From the NCBI GenBank assembly GCA_949152475.1, contig OX424559.1:15159809-15223808 (forward strand): DNA of 64,000 nt, read 5' to 3'. Source of the stretch: Terebella lapidaria (taxonomy: Eukaryota > Annelida > Polychaeta > Terebellida > Terebellidae). The notes beneath the pieces were generated by a model, which saw only the letters and a list, made by a program, of their open reading frames with translations, was not told the DNA's origin and made no database searches. The position numbers and the translations under genes were made by a program. The stretch's first letter is position 1. Each line of letters begins with the position of its first letter. Below are positions 12,301 to 21,783 of the stretch, piece after piece.

Positions 12301-15300
12301 CACTCACCTCAAAGCACAGTCAAATACCACATGCTACAGTCAACGAACCACTACTCAGTTAAATGCTTGGTTTCCCGTCGAAAATAAACAAGATGATATT
12401 CGATGTATTACAAAATCAAGCATGCACCTACCTCGCAGAAACTTGCACACAAGCCGGTAAATATGGTCTACAAAAACTACGATGAATCAAAAACCAAAAA
12501 TATAAAACCAGGGTAACTAGATATACAGTTAGAAGAATATAATTGCTTTAGTATGCAGTCACATGATTGTCCGATGTGGTTAATTCAGGTAAGCGTTTTA
12601 TTGATGGCTGCACAGAATTTTGAAAAAAATTTGAATTTGCATGCAGATCACAAAATGAGAGACAAGCGAGAAATAATTTGCATGCTAAAATATTGAACAA
12701 AAACTTTATAGGCCCACAGATGAGAAAACTGGACAAAATTAAATTCAGCATTCAAACATCTTTGTTGTACAGATTTATGTTTGCAACACTTCCAATTTAC
12801 AAATACTGAAAGCGAAACAGAATTTTGAAATAGAATAGTTTTTGAAATAGAATAGCTTATTTTTCTCAAATTTGATGCTGGTTTTCCACTGGTTTTCTTC
12901 GATACCTTTGCGAGTGGTGGAGCTTCCCGGCGGCCGACCACGTCTTGGCTTCATACCTGGCTCAGTGCGGCCCACTGGCTGGTTTTCCCCACCTCGTGGG
13001 ATTTCCCCGCCCCGTGGAGAGATCGGCTTGGCTCGAGCGCCAATGTTTGCTTTAGACCAGGCATAGAACTCTGTACGACTCATAGCAGTGGTAGAAGGAT
13101 GTGGACTTTTGGCGGTGGTCGGCTTACCCGATGCAGATTCATTGAATGATTCCCCATCAACTTTTATGGCTAGAGGGCTCAGCATCTTGGGACTTGTTGA
13201 CGTCTTCGTTGGAGTCAGTGATGCCTTCCGTGGCTTTATCTCGGGTTTTTCCACTGGTTTTTCAACGGGAACTTCCACTGACCGTGCAGTGTCTTCACTC
13301 TCTTTCAATATGGGCGCTTCCATGATTTCAGAGTCAGGTGTTGATGGTCTGACGATAGTTTTTCGCCGGGGAATGTTGTATTGTGGGTGTTTCTTTCTGA
13401 ACTCCTTGACAGCCGCGATCTTCTCTGGGGGACCAAATCGCTTCAGACACTGTCTATAACGACAAGCGATGCAGTACTTGCTCTGATAGCTGATCTCACA
13501 ATTGCCTGTTGCAAACAAAGAACGATTTTGACAATTTACAAAATGAGGAATTCTTCATAGACATGATGTTAAAAAGTTTAACAATGTATCAATTCATACA
13601 CTTACCACTTTTTGTGCAGACGAAAGGCTTTTTGCGCTCCATGAGCGATATTGTTCGTCTTGCGAAAAAGCGCTTGCAGTTAGCACATCCCTGAACACCG
13701 ATGCTAGAAATGCGAACTTTGGGATCCCCACAAACAACACACTTCTGTTTTTTGGACGACCGATCTGCTTCGAGTGGCTCCAAGTCTGAATCTTCATCAT
13801 CATCAGTGGCTGCTGCAGTGGCTTTTGGTGCAGCTTTGGCAGAGACTTGTTTCTTGTGTGTGGATTGGAAGGTTGGGAGTGAAGCGGTTGTACTTTCCAA
13901 CGCAAACTTAGGAACTGTGAATTGAGGTAAGTTCAACATATGTGAAAACAAAAGATATCATACGACTGTTCTACGCTTAAGGAGTCGAACACATTTTTAA
14001 GACTTATAAGGATAAAAAGATCGACAATTGCCATTTTCCTTACCTGCAGGAAGTGATGACAAACCAAAGACCGCCTGCTCCCGACTCAAGTTGTTGAACT
14101 TGATTGGACTGAGGGGCTTGAATCCCGAGCCACCAAGTGGAAGAAACTGCACCGCCTTCTGTTCCGTTCCGTCTTCAACACTATCTGGAGAACCACCACT
14201 GCCGGAGTCACTTCCTTTGGCATCCTTTCGACCGGATGATTGTTTCTTTTTGGCCTTCTCCTCCGTCTGCATCTTCTGCATTTCAGCCTCTAGTGTTTTG
14301 ACGAGCGCAGCTTTGGATCGATTCATAGCAGCCTGATTCAGGCAGAGTTTAGCCTTTTGCAGGATGACTTTCCCGCTGCGTTTCGAGTGGAGCAGTCGTC
14401 CAAACTGGTCCATTTTTAAGGCCCTTTCCAGTTCTTGAGAACTCTTGCGATCGCCCCTAACCTGGACTTCATCTGTAAGCTTGCGGATGATCTTGAGACT
14501 CGGTTTTCTCTCTCGTTTTCCTTCAACAATCAAGGGTCCATCGAGCAGAGAGCATTTCTTCTCTGTCATATCGTGTGGGACAGGTACGATATCGGGACTA
14601 TGAGAACTTATGATGGAGCAGTCTTCATCCAAGGGCGTGAGGTCTGACTGATCAGCGGCTTTCGGCACATTTGGTACGACCGTGCTGTAAGAGGTGTCGT
14701 CGTCGAGGAAACGTTTGTTGGGTTTGATGTTTCGGGAGCTTCTAGCACTTTTCACTGGGATTATGAACTGTTTACGTACAAGTTTTGACGGTGATATCAA
14801 AGAACCGGGCGATTGCGGCGATTTTGATTTCTTTTGCTTAGCAACCTTTTTAATTTCCATAGGTTTGTCCTTGATCTTTGCAAGTTTTTCCTTTGCTTTC
14901 CCTTGTTTATCAAGTGCTTTACCAGGCTTGGCGTGGGATTTGATCCCTTGTTTGACACTGGTTACATGAGTAAGACTGCCCTTTTGAGATTGCCCTTTGC
15001 CTGTCTTCTTGGCTTTATCAAGGATTTGCTTGGCTTTGGAAACCTTCTTTTTCTTCGGTTCAGGGCTGGGTGATTCAACAATACTCCTCTCAAAATCAGA
15101 CCCTTCACTAGATGACGCTCCTTCTTTGGGTTTCTTTGAGAACAAGCCAAGTTTCACTTTCATTTTCCTGCCGGGGATTTTCTCGAAGATTGATGGCCGC
15201 CCAGGTTCCCTGACGATCTCGGCTTCTTGCCCGCCATCTCTCAAACGGATCTTGATTCTTTTCAACTTGGCCGGTGACAACTTTTCTTCACCTTTGATAT

Positions 15301-18300
15301 CATCCTGGATTGCTTTCCGTTTCGCAGCGCTCAGTTTGGACGTTGTTTGTTCCTTCAAATGCTGTGCTTGACCGGTGCTGACAATCTTATTTAGGACGTT
15401 TTGTGCGGCGGTTTTCAGCCTATGCCTTTGACTGAATCGACCTTGAACGGCTTTGATCTGTGCCTTGCGTGGAGATGGTTTCTTCGGCTTCTTGGGTGCA
15501 TCCTGCAAATCTTGGAGAGTGGCAGTCAACTGGAGCAATTTCTTCTCCACCTTTGCAACATCCCTTTCACTGAATCCTTCAAATTCCTCCTGAAAATTCA
15601 AAACATGCAAAACAATAAGACTAGATTGATATGTTTTGACCATGTGCACATGATGTGTATCGTGTACAATCCAAGTCCAAGAGGAGACAGTTGAAACGTA
15701 GGCTCAGGCTTGAGCAACTGGAAGTGGGAAATCTAGCCCCGGTAGATCTAGGTGTGTACTATACGTGATACTAGTAAGCTGAATTTATTTACTATGCAAA
15801 ATAGGCAATGCCGGGTCTTCTGCAAGAAACTGGCATTATTGCAACACATTTCATATAATTTTCAGCCTCAGCCTCAGCCAATAGCCATCAGCACTGATCA
15901 GGCCATGGCCTACTCACAAAACTGATGTTCGCACATCTATGAAGCGGATTCAGTGACAAAAATACAGGTCGTATCGTTTTATTCTGGTTTCGTGAGCTGT
16001 GTCAGTTCGTACGCTGTTTTACTTTGAACTCGCATCGTGCTTATTTTTGAAAAGCCGTATTGTGTTGGGTCATGTTGTCGTGTGATGTGACATTTCGTAC
16101 GCTGTTTTACTTTGAAGTCGCATCGTGTTGGTTCATGGTTACGTGCTTCATTTTAACATAGGTTCGTGGGCGATGTCATATTTTCGTGAGTTACTTTACT
16201 GTGTACAGCGCGTATTGTCCATACAGCGCTGTACACAGTAAGAGTTACTTTGACACTGCATGTCGTGGTGCATGTCACTTCGTAAGCGATCTTATCTGCT
16301 TATCTCGTGGGCTTTGATTTATTATGGAATGATTTTTGGGTCATAATTCCTATTCCATTTGCATTCATTGCTCTTAGATTTCTCGCTATGTGCTGAGCTC
16401 TGCTTCATTGTGCAATATATGTCTGGTCTTTCACGCTTATCGGCTTTATGAATGGTATAATATAATCATGAAAAATGCACTATAAAATGATTTTTTTCTA
16501 ACTTGTTTACACAAGTTTTTGGCGATATTTTTGCGATGTTAAATGTCATCTTTCTATAATTCGACATACTTCACCTATGAATCAAACGGCAATTTTGTGC
16601 CAAATTTCAGACTTTTATATAAAAAATTTAAGAAGTTGGCAATCTACCCCAATGACAAATTTCAGGCCAAAACGGGATCTCGAAAATTGAGCATATTCGA
16701 GGATTTAATCGTGTTTACATCCATCAGAATTCAAATGTTATTGTAATTTTGGACCAGAAGACAGAGTGGGGTGTATTCGACACAAACATGTTGATTTCTA
16801 ACGTTTTTAGCCCTACAAAGACGAGCCCAAGTACAAGATTTTATGAGGACCCAGAAAAAATTACACGGCTAAATTTAACATTGGGGTAGATTGCCAACTT
16901 TTTCAATTTTCGCGATAGAAGTCTGAAATTTCGCATAAAATTGCCGTTTGACTCCCAGGTGAAGTATACCAAATTATAGAAGGATACCATTTAGCATCAC
17001 TAAAATATCAACGAAAAACAGTGTAAACGAGTTAGAAAAATTAGAGTATCTATAGGTACCATTCAAATACCGGTTCAAATACATGTACGAGTTTGGGATT
17101 AATTGTATTTTTCAGACAAACAAATTATGTTACGTAGCATGACCCCACTCCACCCCCCCTCTGCAATAGTCCTACACCATAAAAACTTGGCCATAGAACT
17201 CCACCCCGTATGCAATGTGTCTGACCAATTAGAAGGTTTCACACTGATTATGGTACCAATGGGCGCTGCTATTGCTGTGTGCGTGATGTGGGTGATTTGC
17301 AAATGGGGGCGATGCTGCACGAATTGAAAATTTTCAAATCACGTAGGCCTACCAGTTTAATGGGGCTTGATTTGGAAATGTGCTACGTGTTTTAACAATG
17401 GCAAATTATGAACTATTCAGAAATCAGGCAGCGCGATTTAATAAAGCATGAATGACCAGCCATATTGCACAATAGAGCAGAGCTCAGCACATAACGGATC
17501 TAAGAGCAGTGAATGCAAACGGGATGGGAATTATGACCCAAAGAACGTTCCATTTTCGTTCAAATCAAAGCCCACGAGATAAGATCGCTTACGAACAGAG
17601 AGTGTTACGAAGTGACATGCACCACGGGAGATTGTTATTGCTTACGAAACAGTGATCAGTGTCTTAATGACTTACGAGATTGTGACTTAAAGAATGAAAA
17701 GATGGCATATTCTGATATTTAGGCCTATATGTATCTCACGACAACTAGATCTATGAAGATATGACATATCCTACGAATTAGTGTCAAAGTGACTCACGAA
17801 AAGAGGACATCGCCCACGAACCTATGTTAAAATGAAGCACGTAACCATGAACCAACACGATGCGATTTCAAAGTAAAACAGCGTACGAACGGACACATCA
17901 CACGAAACCAAACTAAAACGACACGACCTGTATTTTTGTCAGTAAATCCGCTTCATACACATCATTGTCAATACACAATATATTTCAAACGCCACGCTAT
18001 TACATTTTGCTCGACTTACATGCCACAAATTCTCGACTACTTGAATCTATAAGATATATAAATAGTAAAATCATATGCGAATCTTTCGATCCACCATTCT
18101 GACAAGCTTGAAACAAGAAAAGAAATTTGATGAATTTTACGTGTGTGCATTTTACGACCGCAACTCAAGATGGTCAGAAAACATCGTTTTCATACCTCGT
18201 CAGATTCGCCGAAAACTTCGCGGAAAGCTCGCAAACCGCGATGTATATTTGCTATGAATCTTGTGGTTGGGTCCTCTTCTTTCTGAGCCTCATCTGAGCC

Positions 18301-18363
18301 ATATTTCAAGCCCAATCTACCGAATCTATGGCCCGGCCGTCCTGGAAAACGTAACCGCGCCAT
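1..18363 (-). CDS. KMT2A: KMT2A/KMT2B (MLL, trithorax) H3K4 methyltransferase, N-terminal part, 26 coding exons
   Basis: Nuclear chromatin regulator. The family methylates histone H3 lysine 4 through a C-terminal SET domain, which lies outside the window. The coding exons, in transcription order, are 18363-18196, 15589-14044, 13914-13606, 13505-12906, 11875-11519, 11150-10898, 10757-10710, 10513-10198, 9935-9846, 9501-9391, 9089-8952, 8528-8436, 8094-7974, 7745-7632, 7292-7111, 6902-5916, 5688-5575, 5458-5385, 5092-4944, 4686-4586, 4113-3976, 3626-3468, 3119-2999, 2714-2636, 2314-1599 and 375-1. Every join has GT/AG borders and keeps phase, giving about 2,486 codons. Domain order (menin motif, CXXC, PHD1-3, bromodomain, ePHD, FYRN) identifies KMT2A/B rather than KMT2C/D. 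A single pre-duplication orthologue of the vertebrate pair is likely. The unusual parts are the nuclear-receptor-like finger and a long PHD3-bromodomain linker. Acceptors for exons 5 and 26 are the least certain. Confidence 0.95.
376..1598 (-). other. KMT2 intron 25
   Basis: Most of this intron is one 824-bp Harbinger-like non-autonomous element (577-1400, listed separately). Bases 376-573 and 1404-1598 are AT-rich with no gene-like signal. Confidence 0.75.
574..1403. mobile_element. Harbinger-like MITE, copy 1 (824 bp, TAA target duplications)
   Basis: The element spans 577-1400. It begins GGCCATCG and ends AATAATGGCC, with imperfect ~30-bp terminal inverted repeats (GGCCAT, T-run, CAATTGTTTTAC in inverted form). 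TAA flanks both ends (574-576 and 1401-1403) in direct orientation, as expected for the 3-bp TWA target duplications of PIF/Harbinger transposons. A second copy of identical length lies at 21787-22610. No transposase open frame is present, so it is non-autonomous. Confidence 0.8.
1599..3119 (-). CDS. KMT2A: KMT2 exons 23-25: FYRN domain and central region
   Basis: Exons 3119-2999, 2714-2636 and 2314-1599. FYRN core: GSLTVEKLGRLCQLSDC, then PVNY, a Cys codon split across the exon junction, and ASRVYWSTTDARRRCVYT. This matches the vertebrate FYRN with the same split. In MLL proteins FYRN pairs with FYRC, which holds the two fragments together after taspase-1 cleavage. Exon 25 then runs into a Ser-rich disordered stretch ending at an Arg/Ser patch (RTSRHSREG). 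No taspase-1 site is visible in the window; it should lie downstream, beyond base 1. Confidence 0.92.
3468..5092 (-). CDS. KMT2A: KMT2 exons 19-22: extended PHD finger (ePHD)
   Basis: Exons 5092-4944, 4686-4586, 4113-3976 and 3626-3468. Exon 19 carries the conserved GMLPNAVIPPYADHSYAQWM block that follows the MLL bromodomain. The ePHD follows: KCALCHHHGD, then WVHINCALWSAEVYEE, then KCDRCSRPGATVGCCATGC, FHFMCARGRDCVF and DKKVFCRAH. This C2HC pre-PHD plus PHD pair is the fourth PHD of KMT2A/B. It spans residues about 1935-2056. Confidence 0.93.
5385..6902 (-). CDS. KMT2A: KMT2 exons 16-18: long acidic linker and MLL-type bromodomain
   Basis: Exons 6902-5916, 5688-5575 and 5458-5385. Exon 16 adds about 310 residues of Ser/Thr/Asp/Glu-rich sequence between PHD3 and the bromodomain, where vertebrate MLL1 has only about 60. 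The bromodomain starts at FQAIRRKVRDHNYNSV, continues with EEFNDDIVRIIQFNLSR and ends at NFPWFNANQSRLWE. It is the atypical MLL bromodomain, which packs against PHD3 and is not known as an acetyl-lysine reader. The linker has no recognisable domain. It stays open for 329 codons with clean splice sites, so it is real coding sequence. Confidence 0.88.
7111..9935 (-). CDS. KMT2A: KMT2 exons 9-15: PHD fingers 1-3
   Basis: Exons 9935-9846, 9501-9391, 9089-8952, 8528-8436, 8094-7974, 7745-7632 and 7292-7111 encode residues about 1200-1482. PHD1 includes CNVCCEPFHSFCL and ENWVCRRCQSCHVC. PHD2 includes LECQKCQDHYHPECLGPNYP. PHD3 includes CPVCHKCYADDDWESKMLQC and WVHSKCEQ. The residues that form the H3K4me3 cage in MLL1 PHD3 (Tyr, Met, Gln, Trp) are all present; a neighbouring Tyr is Trp here. 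PHD3 is therefore predicted to read H3K4me3. The exon pattern looks closely conserved with vertebrates. Confidence 0.94.
8193..8404. mobile_element. Short inverted-repeat element with TTACTGTAA ends, in KMT2 intron 12
   Basis: It begins TTACTGTAAAAAGATAAATA and ends TATTTGTCTTTTTAGTACTGTAA-like sequence (8384-8404), forming imperfect terminal inverted repeats about 20 bp long. It is AT-rich and non-coding. Related TACTGTAAAA-ended elements occur at 29647-29840 and, in fragments, near 33650 and 35300. It is probably a small MITE. Confidence 0.6.
10198..11150 (-). CDS. KMT2A: KMT2 exons 6-8: CXXC zinc finger (unmethylated CpG binding)
   Basis: Exons 11150-10898, 10757-10710 and 10513-10198. 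Joined, they give a CXXC domain at about residues 1058-1105. The cysteine-rich part reads CKKCAGCLAQCCGKCYSC, then DMVKFGGRGLMKKACIMRKC. The KFGG motif and spacing are typical of the DNMT1/MLL type, which binds unmethylated CpG DNA. A 48-bp micro-exon carries the KFGG segment. Exon 8 continues with a basic linker (RPRPRP, KQKRKYRRK). The upstream part of exon 6 (TPDSDDLSLDEIIRQA) is acidic and less conserved. Confidence 0.93.
11519..11875 (-). CDS. KMT2A: KMT2 exon 5: conserved pre-CXXC block
   Basis: 119 codons. The conserved core GPRIKHVCRRAAVALGK, followed by LTLSALP, is nearly identical to the block just upstream of the CXXC domain in vertebrate MLL1, so orthology is clear. The donor is CCAG then GTGATT. 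The acceptor (ATTACAG before AAAACAAAC) fits the phase but has a weak pyrimidine tract, so the exon could start differently. The first half is acidic and proline-rich and probably disordered. Confidence 0.85.
11876..12905 (-). other. KMT2 intron 4
   Basis: About 1 kb of AT-rich intron between the AT-hook exon and the pre-CXXC exon. I see no RNA gene, repeat with clear ends or extra exon. The other KMT2 introns below 11 kb hold only scattered AT-rich sequence, a G-tract near 5119-5137, and fragments of a GTGTTTATTATAGAGG motif near 8680 and in related form near 38230. Confidence 0.6.
12906..13914 (-). CDS. KMT2A: KMT2 exons 3-4: nuclear-receptor-type C4 zinc finger, then an AT-hook
   Basis: Exon 3 is 13914-13606 and exon 4 is 13505-12906, joined in phase 1 through a glycine codon. 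Together they encode eight cysteines at residues 630, 633, 648, 651, 671, 677, 686 and 689, in nuclear-receptor DNA-binding-domain style. Finger one has CVVCGD, then CANCKRFFARR in the P-box position. Finger two is CTKSGNC, then YCIACRYRQCLKRFG. The spacing is close to canonical: 14 rather than 13, 19 rather than about 15, and 8 rather than 9 residues. Drosophila Trithorax is known to have a related nuclear-receptor-like domain, which vertebrate MLL1/2 lack. Exon 4 ends with an AT-hook core, RRGRPPGSS. Confidence 0.88.
14044..15589 (-). CDS. KMT2A: KMT2 exon 2: large basic, lysine/serine-rich region
   Basis: 1,546-bp exon (residues about 57-571), highly basic and low in complexity, probably disordered. 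Short blocks can be aligned to vertebrate MLL1. KQFIIPVKSARSSRNIK followed by an acidic patch matches the RQFIMPVVSAISSRIIK block, and LQKAKLCLNQ resembles the LLKKAKAQLCKIE block. PGRPSIFEKIPGR is a possible degenerate AT-hook. The acceptor is TTTTCAG before GAGGAATTT and the donor is GCAG then GTAAGG. Long open frames on the opposite strand here are composition shadows. Confidence 0.9.
15938..17957. mobile_element. Foldback element with ~550-bp inverted arms, in KMT2 intron 1
   Basis: The left end (TATGAAGCGGATT, then TGACAAAAATACAGGTCGT) reappears inverted at 17915-17957. Arms of about 550 bp (15938-16480 and about 17440-17957) pair imperfectly and contain internal short repeats such as CGTACGCTGTTTTACTTTGAA. 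Inside them is a second inverted pair, 16495-16655 against 16877-17040, around TTGGCAATCTACCCCAATG. A short palindrome (TACTGTGTACAGCGC and its complement) lies at 16195-16240. There is no transposase frame. The layout resembles foldback-class DNA transposons or two nested TIR elements. Confidence 0.75.
18196..18363 (-). CDS. KMT2A: KMT2 exon 1: start codon and menin-binding N-terminus
   Basis: 56 codons, from ATG (complement of 18361-18363) to a GTATG donor, phase 0. Residues 3-11 read RLRFPGRPG, which matches the RxRFPxRPG menin-binding motif at the extreme N-terminus of vertebrate MLL1. Residues 44-54 read LRAFREVFGES, matching the conserved LRRFRAVFGES stretch of MLL1. These two matches fix the start codon. 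The vertebrate glycine/serine/alanine-rich insertion between the two motifs is absent, so they lie only about 30 residues apart. Menin tethers MLL1/2 to chromatin together with LEDGF, so that interaction is probably conserved here. Confidence 0.9.
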
Positions 18364-19608
18364 CTTGGAAATGACAACTTCATGAAATGCTCACCGCGGG
18401 GCGCTCCAGGCGAGCGCTTTTGGGCTTTTTGTTTTTAGGCAATAAAATCATTATAACTTGGCGAAATCTTTACTTAGTTGGTTATTTGATTACCTAACGA
18501 CATGATACACCCAAACAACAAGGTTAAATAAGTTGTCATCTGTTTTATTGTGCAAAAATGGAGTGTTTTTATGGCATATGCTTTTGTATACAAGTTCCCG
18601 GGCCCTACTTTGTCATGAATGGAGGCAGTTTCCCCGCCAAATTTTGACAATACCACAATAAAATCCCATGTTATTGAAATTAACGGGAAGAAACATGATT
18701 CAATTCACATACGTTTCGTTGCTAATAAGTAATTCAATGTCATGATAAATACAGATGAAATTGTCATTTCTTATAAAAGAAATATTTTGACATATTTTAG
18801 GCTTGTGCATTTGACAAGACGCCGCGGAAAACACGCGGAGTAATTTGCATATTTTGTGACCCCGCAATTTTAAAAGGCGGATCCGAGAGGGGTGTATGAG
18901 CTGGGAGCGGATCCAACTCCACGGTGCAGTGGGACAGGATGCCACCTCTAATATGCGCCAGGAATCAAGGATTACTGAGGAAACTGCGGTTGCTTGAATT
19001 CGCTATGTTTTAAGGCTAAATGTGTTTATGTAGCCCTAGGCCTATAGGCCTAGTTATTTGCATGCAATGGGGTACCTGCTGGTGCCATGTGCTTTTGGGG
19101 CTCTAAAACAGTCTATTATGCCCAAGAAATACAAAAAACGTCATGTCCATTGTTTGTATTATGCAAAAACAAACATGACAAAAAGTTAATGTAACATTAT
19201 TACGTTTTTGTATGAATTTGGCAAGTAGACTGTTTCTATGGTTTGTCTTTACCCGAATTACATGGTGGCGATCCTGGTGGCAAACAGGAACCTCATTCAG
19301 CACACATATTTTTCCGCATTAATGATAGGCCTAGAATATCTAAGGCGCCTAGCTACTCTTGCTGTATGAGGGTTCTAGATTTCGAACGAAAATATAGGCG
19401 CATATAGCCGAGTTTGCACTTAATTGGGTGTAAATGTTTTCAGTCATCCAAGTATATCAATGAAAGATCCATGTGTTGTTTATAACATGTACTACCAGTA
19501 GATCGAATACACATTCTCGGTCTTTGAATGATTATGTGACCGCCTTTTCCGTAGGAAATTCTTGGCTTCGTTATAGTCAATTGAATTTTACCCACATATC
19601 CATAAACA

Positions 19609-20893
19609 TAAGGGGCCGGTCATTATTTATCAGGTGGGGGGGTTGGGTAAAAACTGGGGGGGTCACACTTTAATTTTCAACTTTATTGGGGGGGTCATAC
19701 ATTTATTTTCAATGGAACTGGGGGGGGGGGGGGGGATGTCGGAGTTCGAATTTTAGTTAATTTGAGGAAAATTTTATATTGAAATAGTGAATTGGGTGAA
19801 AACAATCCACTCAACCTGGACTGATGGTTCACTGGAGTATACAGCATTTGGAAACCATCCTTTTGTCACATAATCAGTGAAACTATAGTTATGCCAAAAT
19901 TTGATCCTAGGAAGGACCATCCAGGAACACCCAAAATCAGGAGATGTCGTGAATCGACAACCGCTCATCACCCATGCACAGACTGAAACATTGTCACCAC
20001 GGATCAACTATGGACCTCAGTAGAACACAGCCGCACTGCAACTGAATACAGTGCCAGTCAGGATGATCACCATGCAGGGCACTGTCACAGACTAACAATG
20101 GATCACCCGGCCCATACCATGCTGACCAACATGCCATAACATCCAATGACCCCGAACCAGCATGTCAAAATCACAGACCGATTTCCCACTCAACATGTTG
20201 CCAACTCAGGAACCTAGGCCACTGAGGATAATCCTCGATGAGCTCAGGACTGTCCCGAACCACCATGAACAAAATATGGACATTTCCATCCAGGATTGCA
20301 AAGTAGTCCTGGATCGTCCCGGATGACAATATAGTGAATCTGATTTACCTGACTTTCTTGGTGGCCAGGACATTGCTAGACAATTGCGGATCATCACGGA
20401 ACATTATGAACCATGGAGCCAACACAATTTTGATTCAAGGTCGGAAAAGTACCAGTCCAGGATGGCCTGATTCATCAATGATATGTGGAAGAGTCATAAT
20501 TTTTCCGAGTTCACTCGGAGGCTGTCATTATCATACCGATATAATATGCCCACAATTAATAACTAAATCAGTTGTAACGAATTCATAATATCCACTTACA
20601 TTATTGTAAAAAGTCACAAATGTTTTAATAGAAATGTGAATGAAGTGTAAAAACAGCATTTAGATATCATACTGGCTCCGTATAATTGTCATCAATTGCG
20701 TATTATGGCCTTGTATATGTACTTGGGGATTGGGGGGGGGGGGGGGTCACACTTTTATTTTTGATCTTGGTGGGGGGGGGGGGGGGGGTCATACATTGTT
20801 TTTCAATATCGGTGGGGGAGTCAAACTTTGAAAACTCATTTCTCGGAAAATCCATCCAACCCCCCCACCCGATAAATAATGACCGGCCCCTAA
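19609..20893. mobile_element. Harbinger-like element with G-rich inner repeats (1,279 bp)
   Basis: The element spans 19612-20890. The left end GGGGCCGGTCATTATTTATC is repeated inverted at 20871-20890, and the ~35-bp inverted repeats extend through a G-run. TAA flanks both sides (19609-19611 and 20891-20893), again the Harbinger-type 3-bp target duplication. Just inside each end are G-rich modules of the form GGGGGGTCAYACWTT followed by a T-rich tail. These lie in the same orientation on both sides rather than inverted. There is no transposase frame. The centre (19900-20500) is anonymous. Confidence 0.75.
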
Positions 20894-21783
20894 ACTGTTG
20901 CATTTTACAGCTTAATTTTACGCATATAATGACAATGTATATTAATTTGAGGGTGTTCTGAAGACCATTTCACTATGAGAATACAAGTGTGTACCAATTA
21001 ATTCACGTATATATGCTCGATTTTTTTCATATAATACCAAAGTAGCTAGGGAATGGCAACTCCAATATTCGGAGCCAGGAGACCTTCAGATACACTTCAC
21101 AAAAATAACTTATGCTTAAGCGGGCCATAGGTAGCTCTCGGAGCCATCGAGAGGTCCATATTCCTTCCCCCTGAAACTTAGTAAAGCTTCATCGCGGTCT
21201 CTTCTGTATGTTCACATTCTCGGAAAATTGTTCAGGTTGAGTACAGAATGTACCGGTTGCAGAACGCCAACAAAACTGATCATGCACGAAATTCTGGGAC
21301 TTTATATATGTGGGACCAAAACCCGGCCTTTACACATTTCCCCCTCTGTATATGGAAACCAGAATACAGTGAATATGAAAGTAATTTGTTATTAGAATAA
21401 TAAAATTTGCATCCATTAACGCGATTTTGTTAACTTTTTCATGAACTGGGAGCTGCCCGGGCAAAGTGTGAAATTTTCGGCCCAGCGGGCCAAAGATCGT
21501 TAATGGCAGATGTGTCACAGCTATTGGAAAACAAAATACATGGAAATGGTGTATATAGTTAGGACTAAATTTGTTGACAGAAATTCAAATTACTGAAAAA
21601 TAACACTACAAAACGTAATTTGCCTTGACTTGACTGTCTTTCTGGCATATAAATTTGTTTTCAAGGTTAAAACATCTAATGCATGCTGATACAGTAATCA
21701 TTCCGTCACCTGCGTACAATTTATGTTTTTTACAGATCCGCACAAACCATGCACGCTGTATTACCGCGCTTAAGGACACGTGC

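Noticed and set aside
14028..15694. Plus-strand open frames opposite KMT2 exon 2
   Set aside because: They are antisense shadows of a long conserved coding exon with strong codon bias. The minus-strand peptide matches MLL blocks.
16543..16746. 67-aa frame inside the foldback element
   Set aside because: It lies in the inner inverted arm and is not conserved in the opposite arm or in the copy at 51256.
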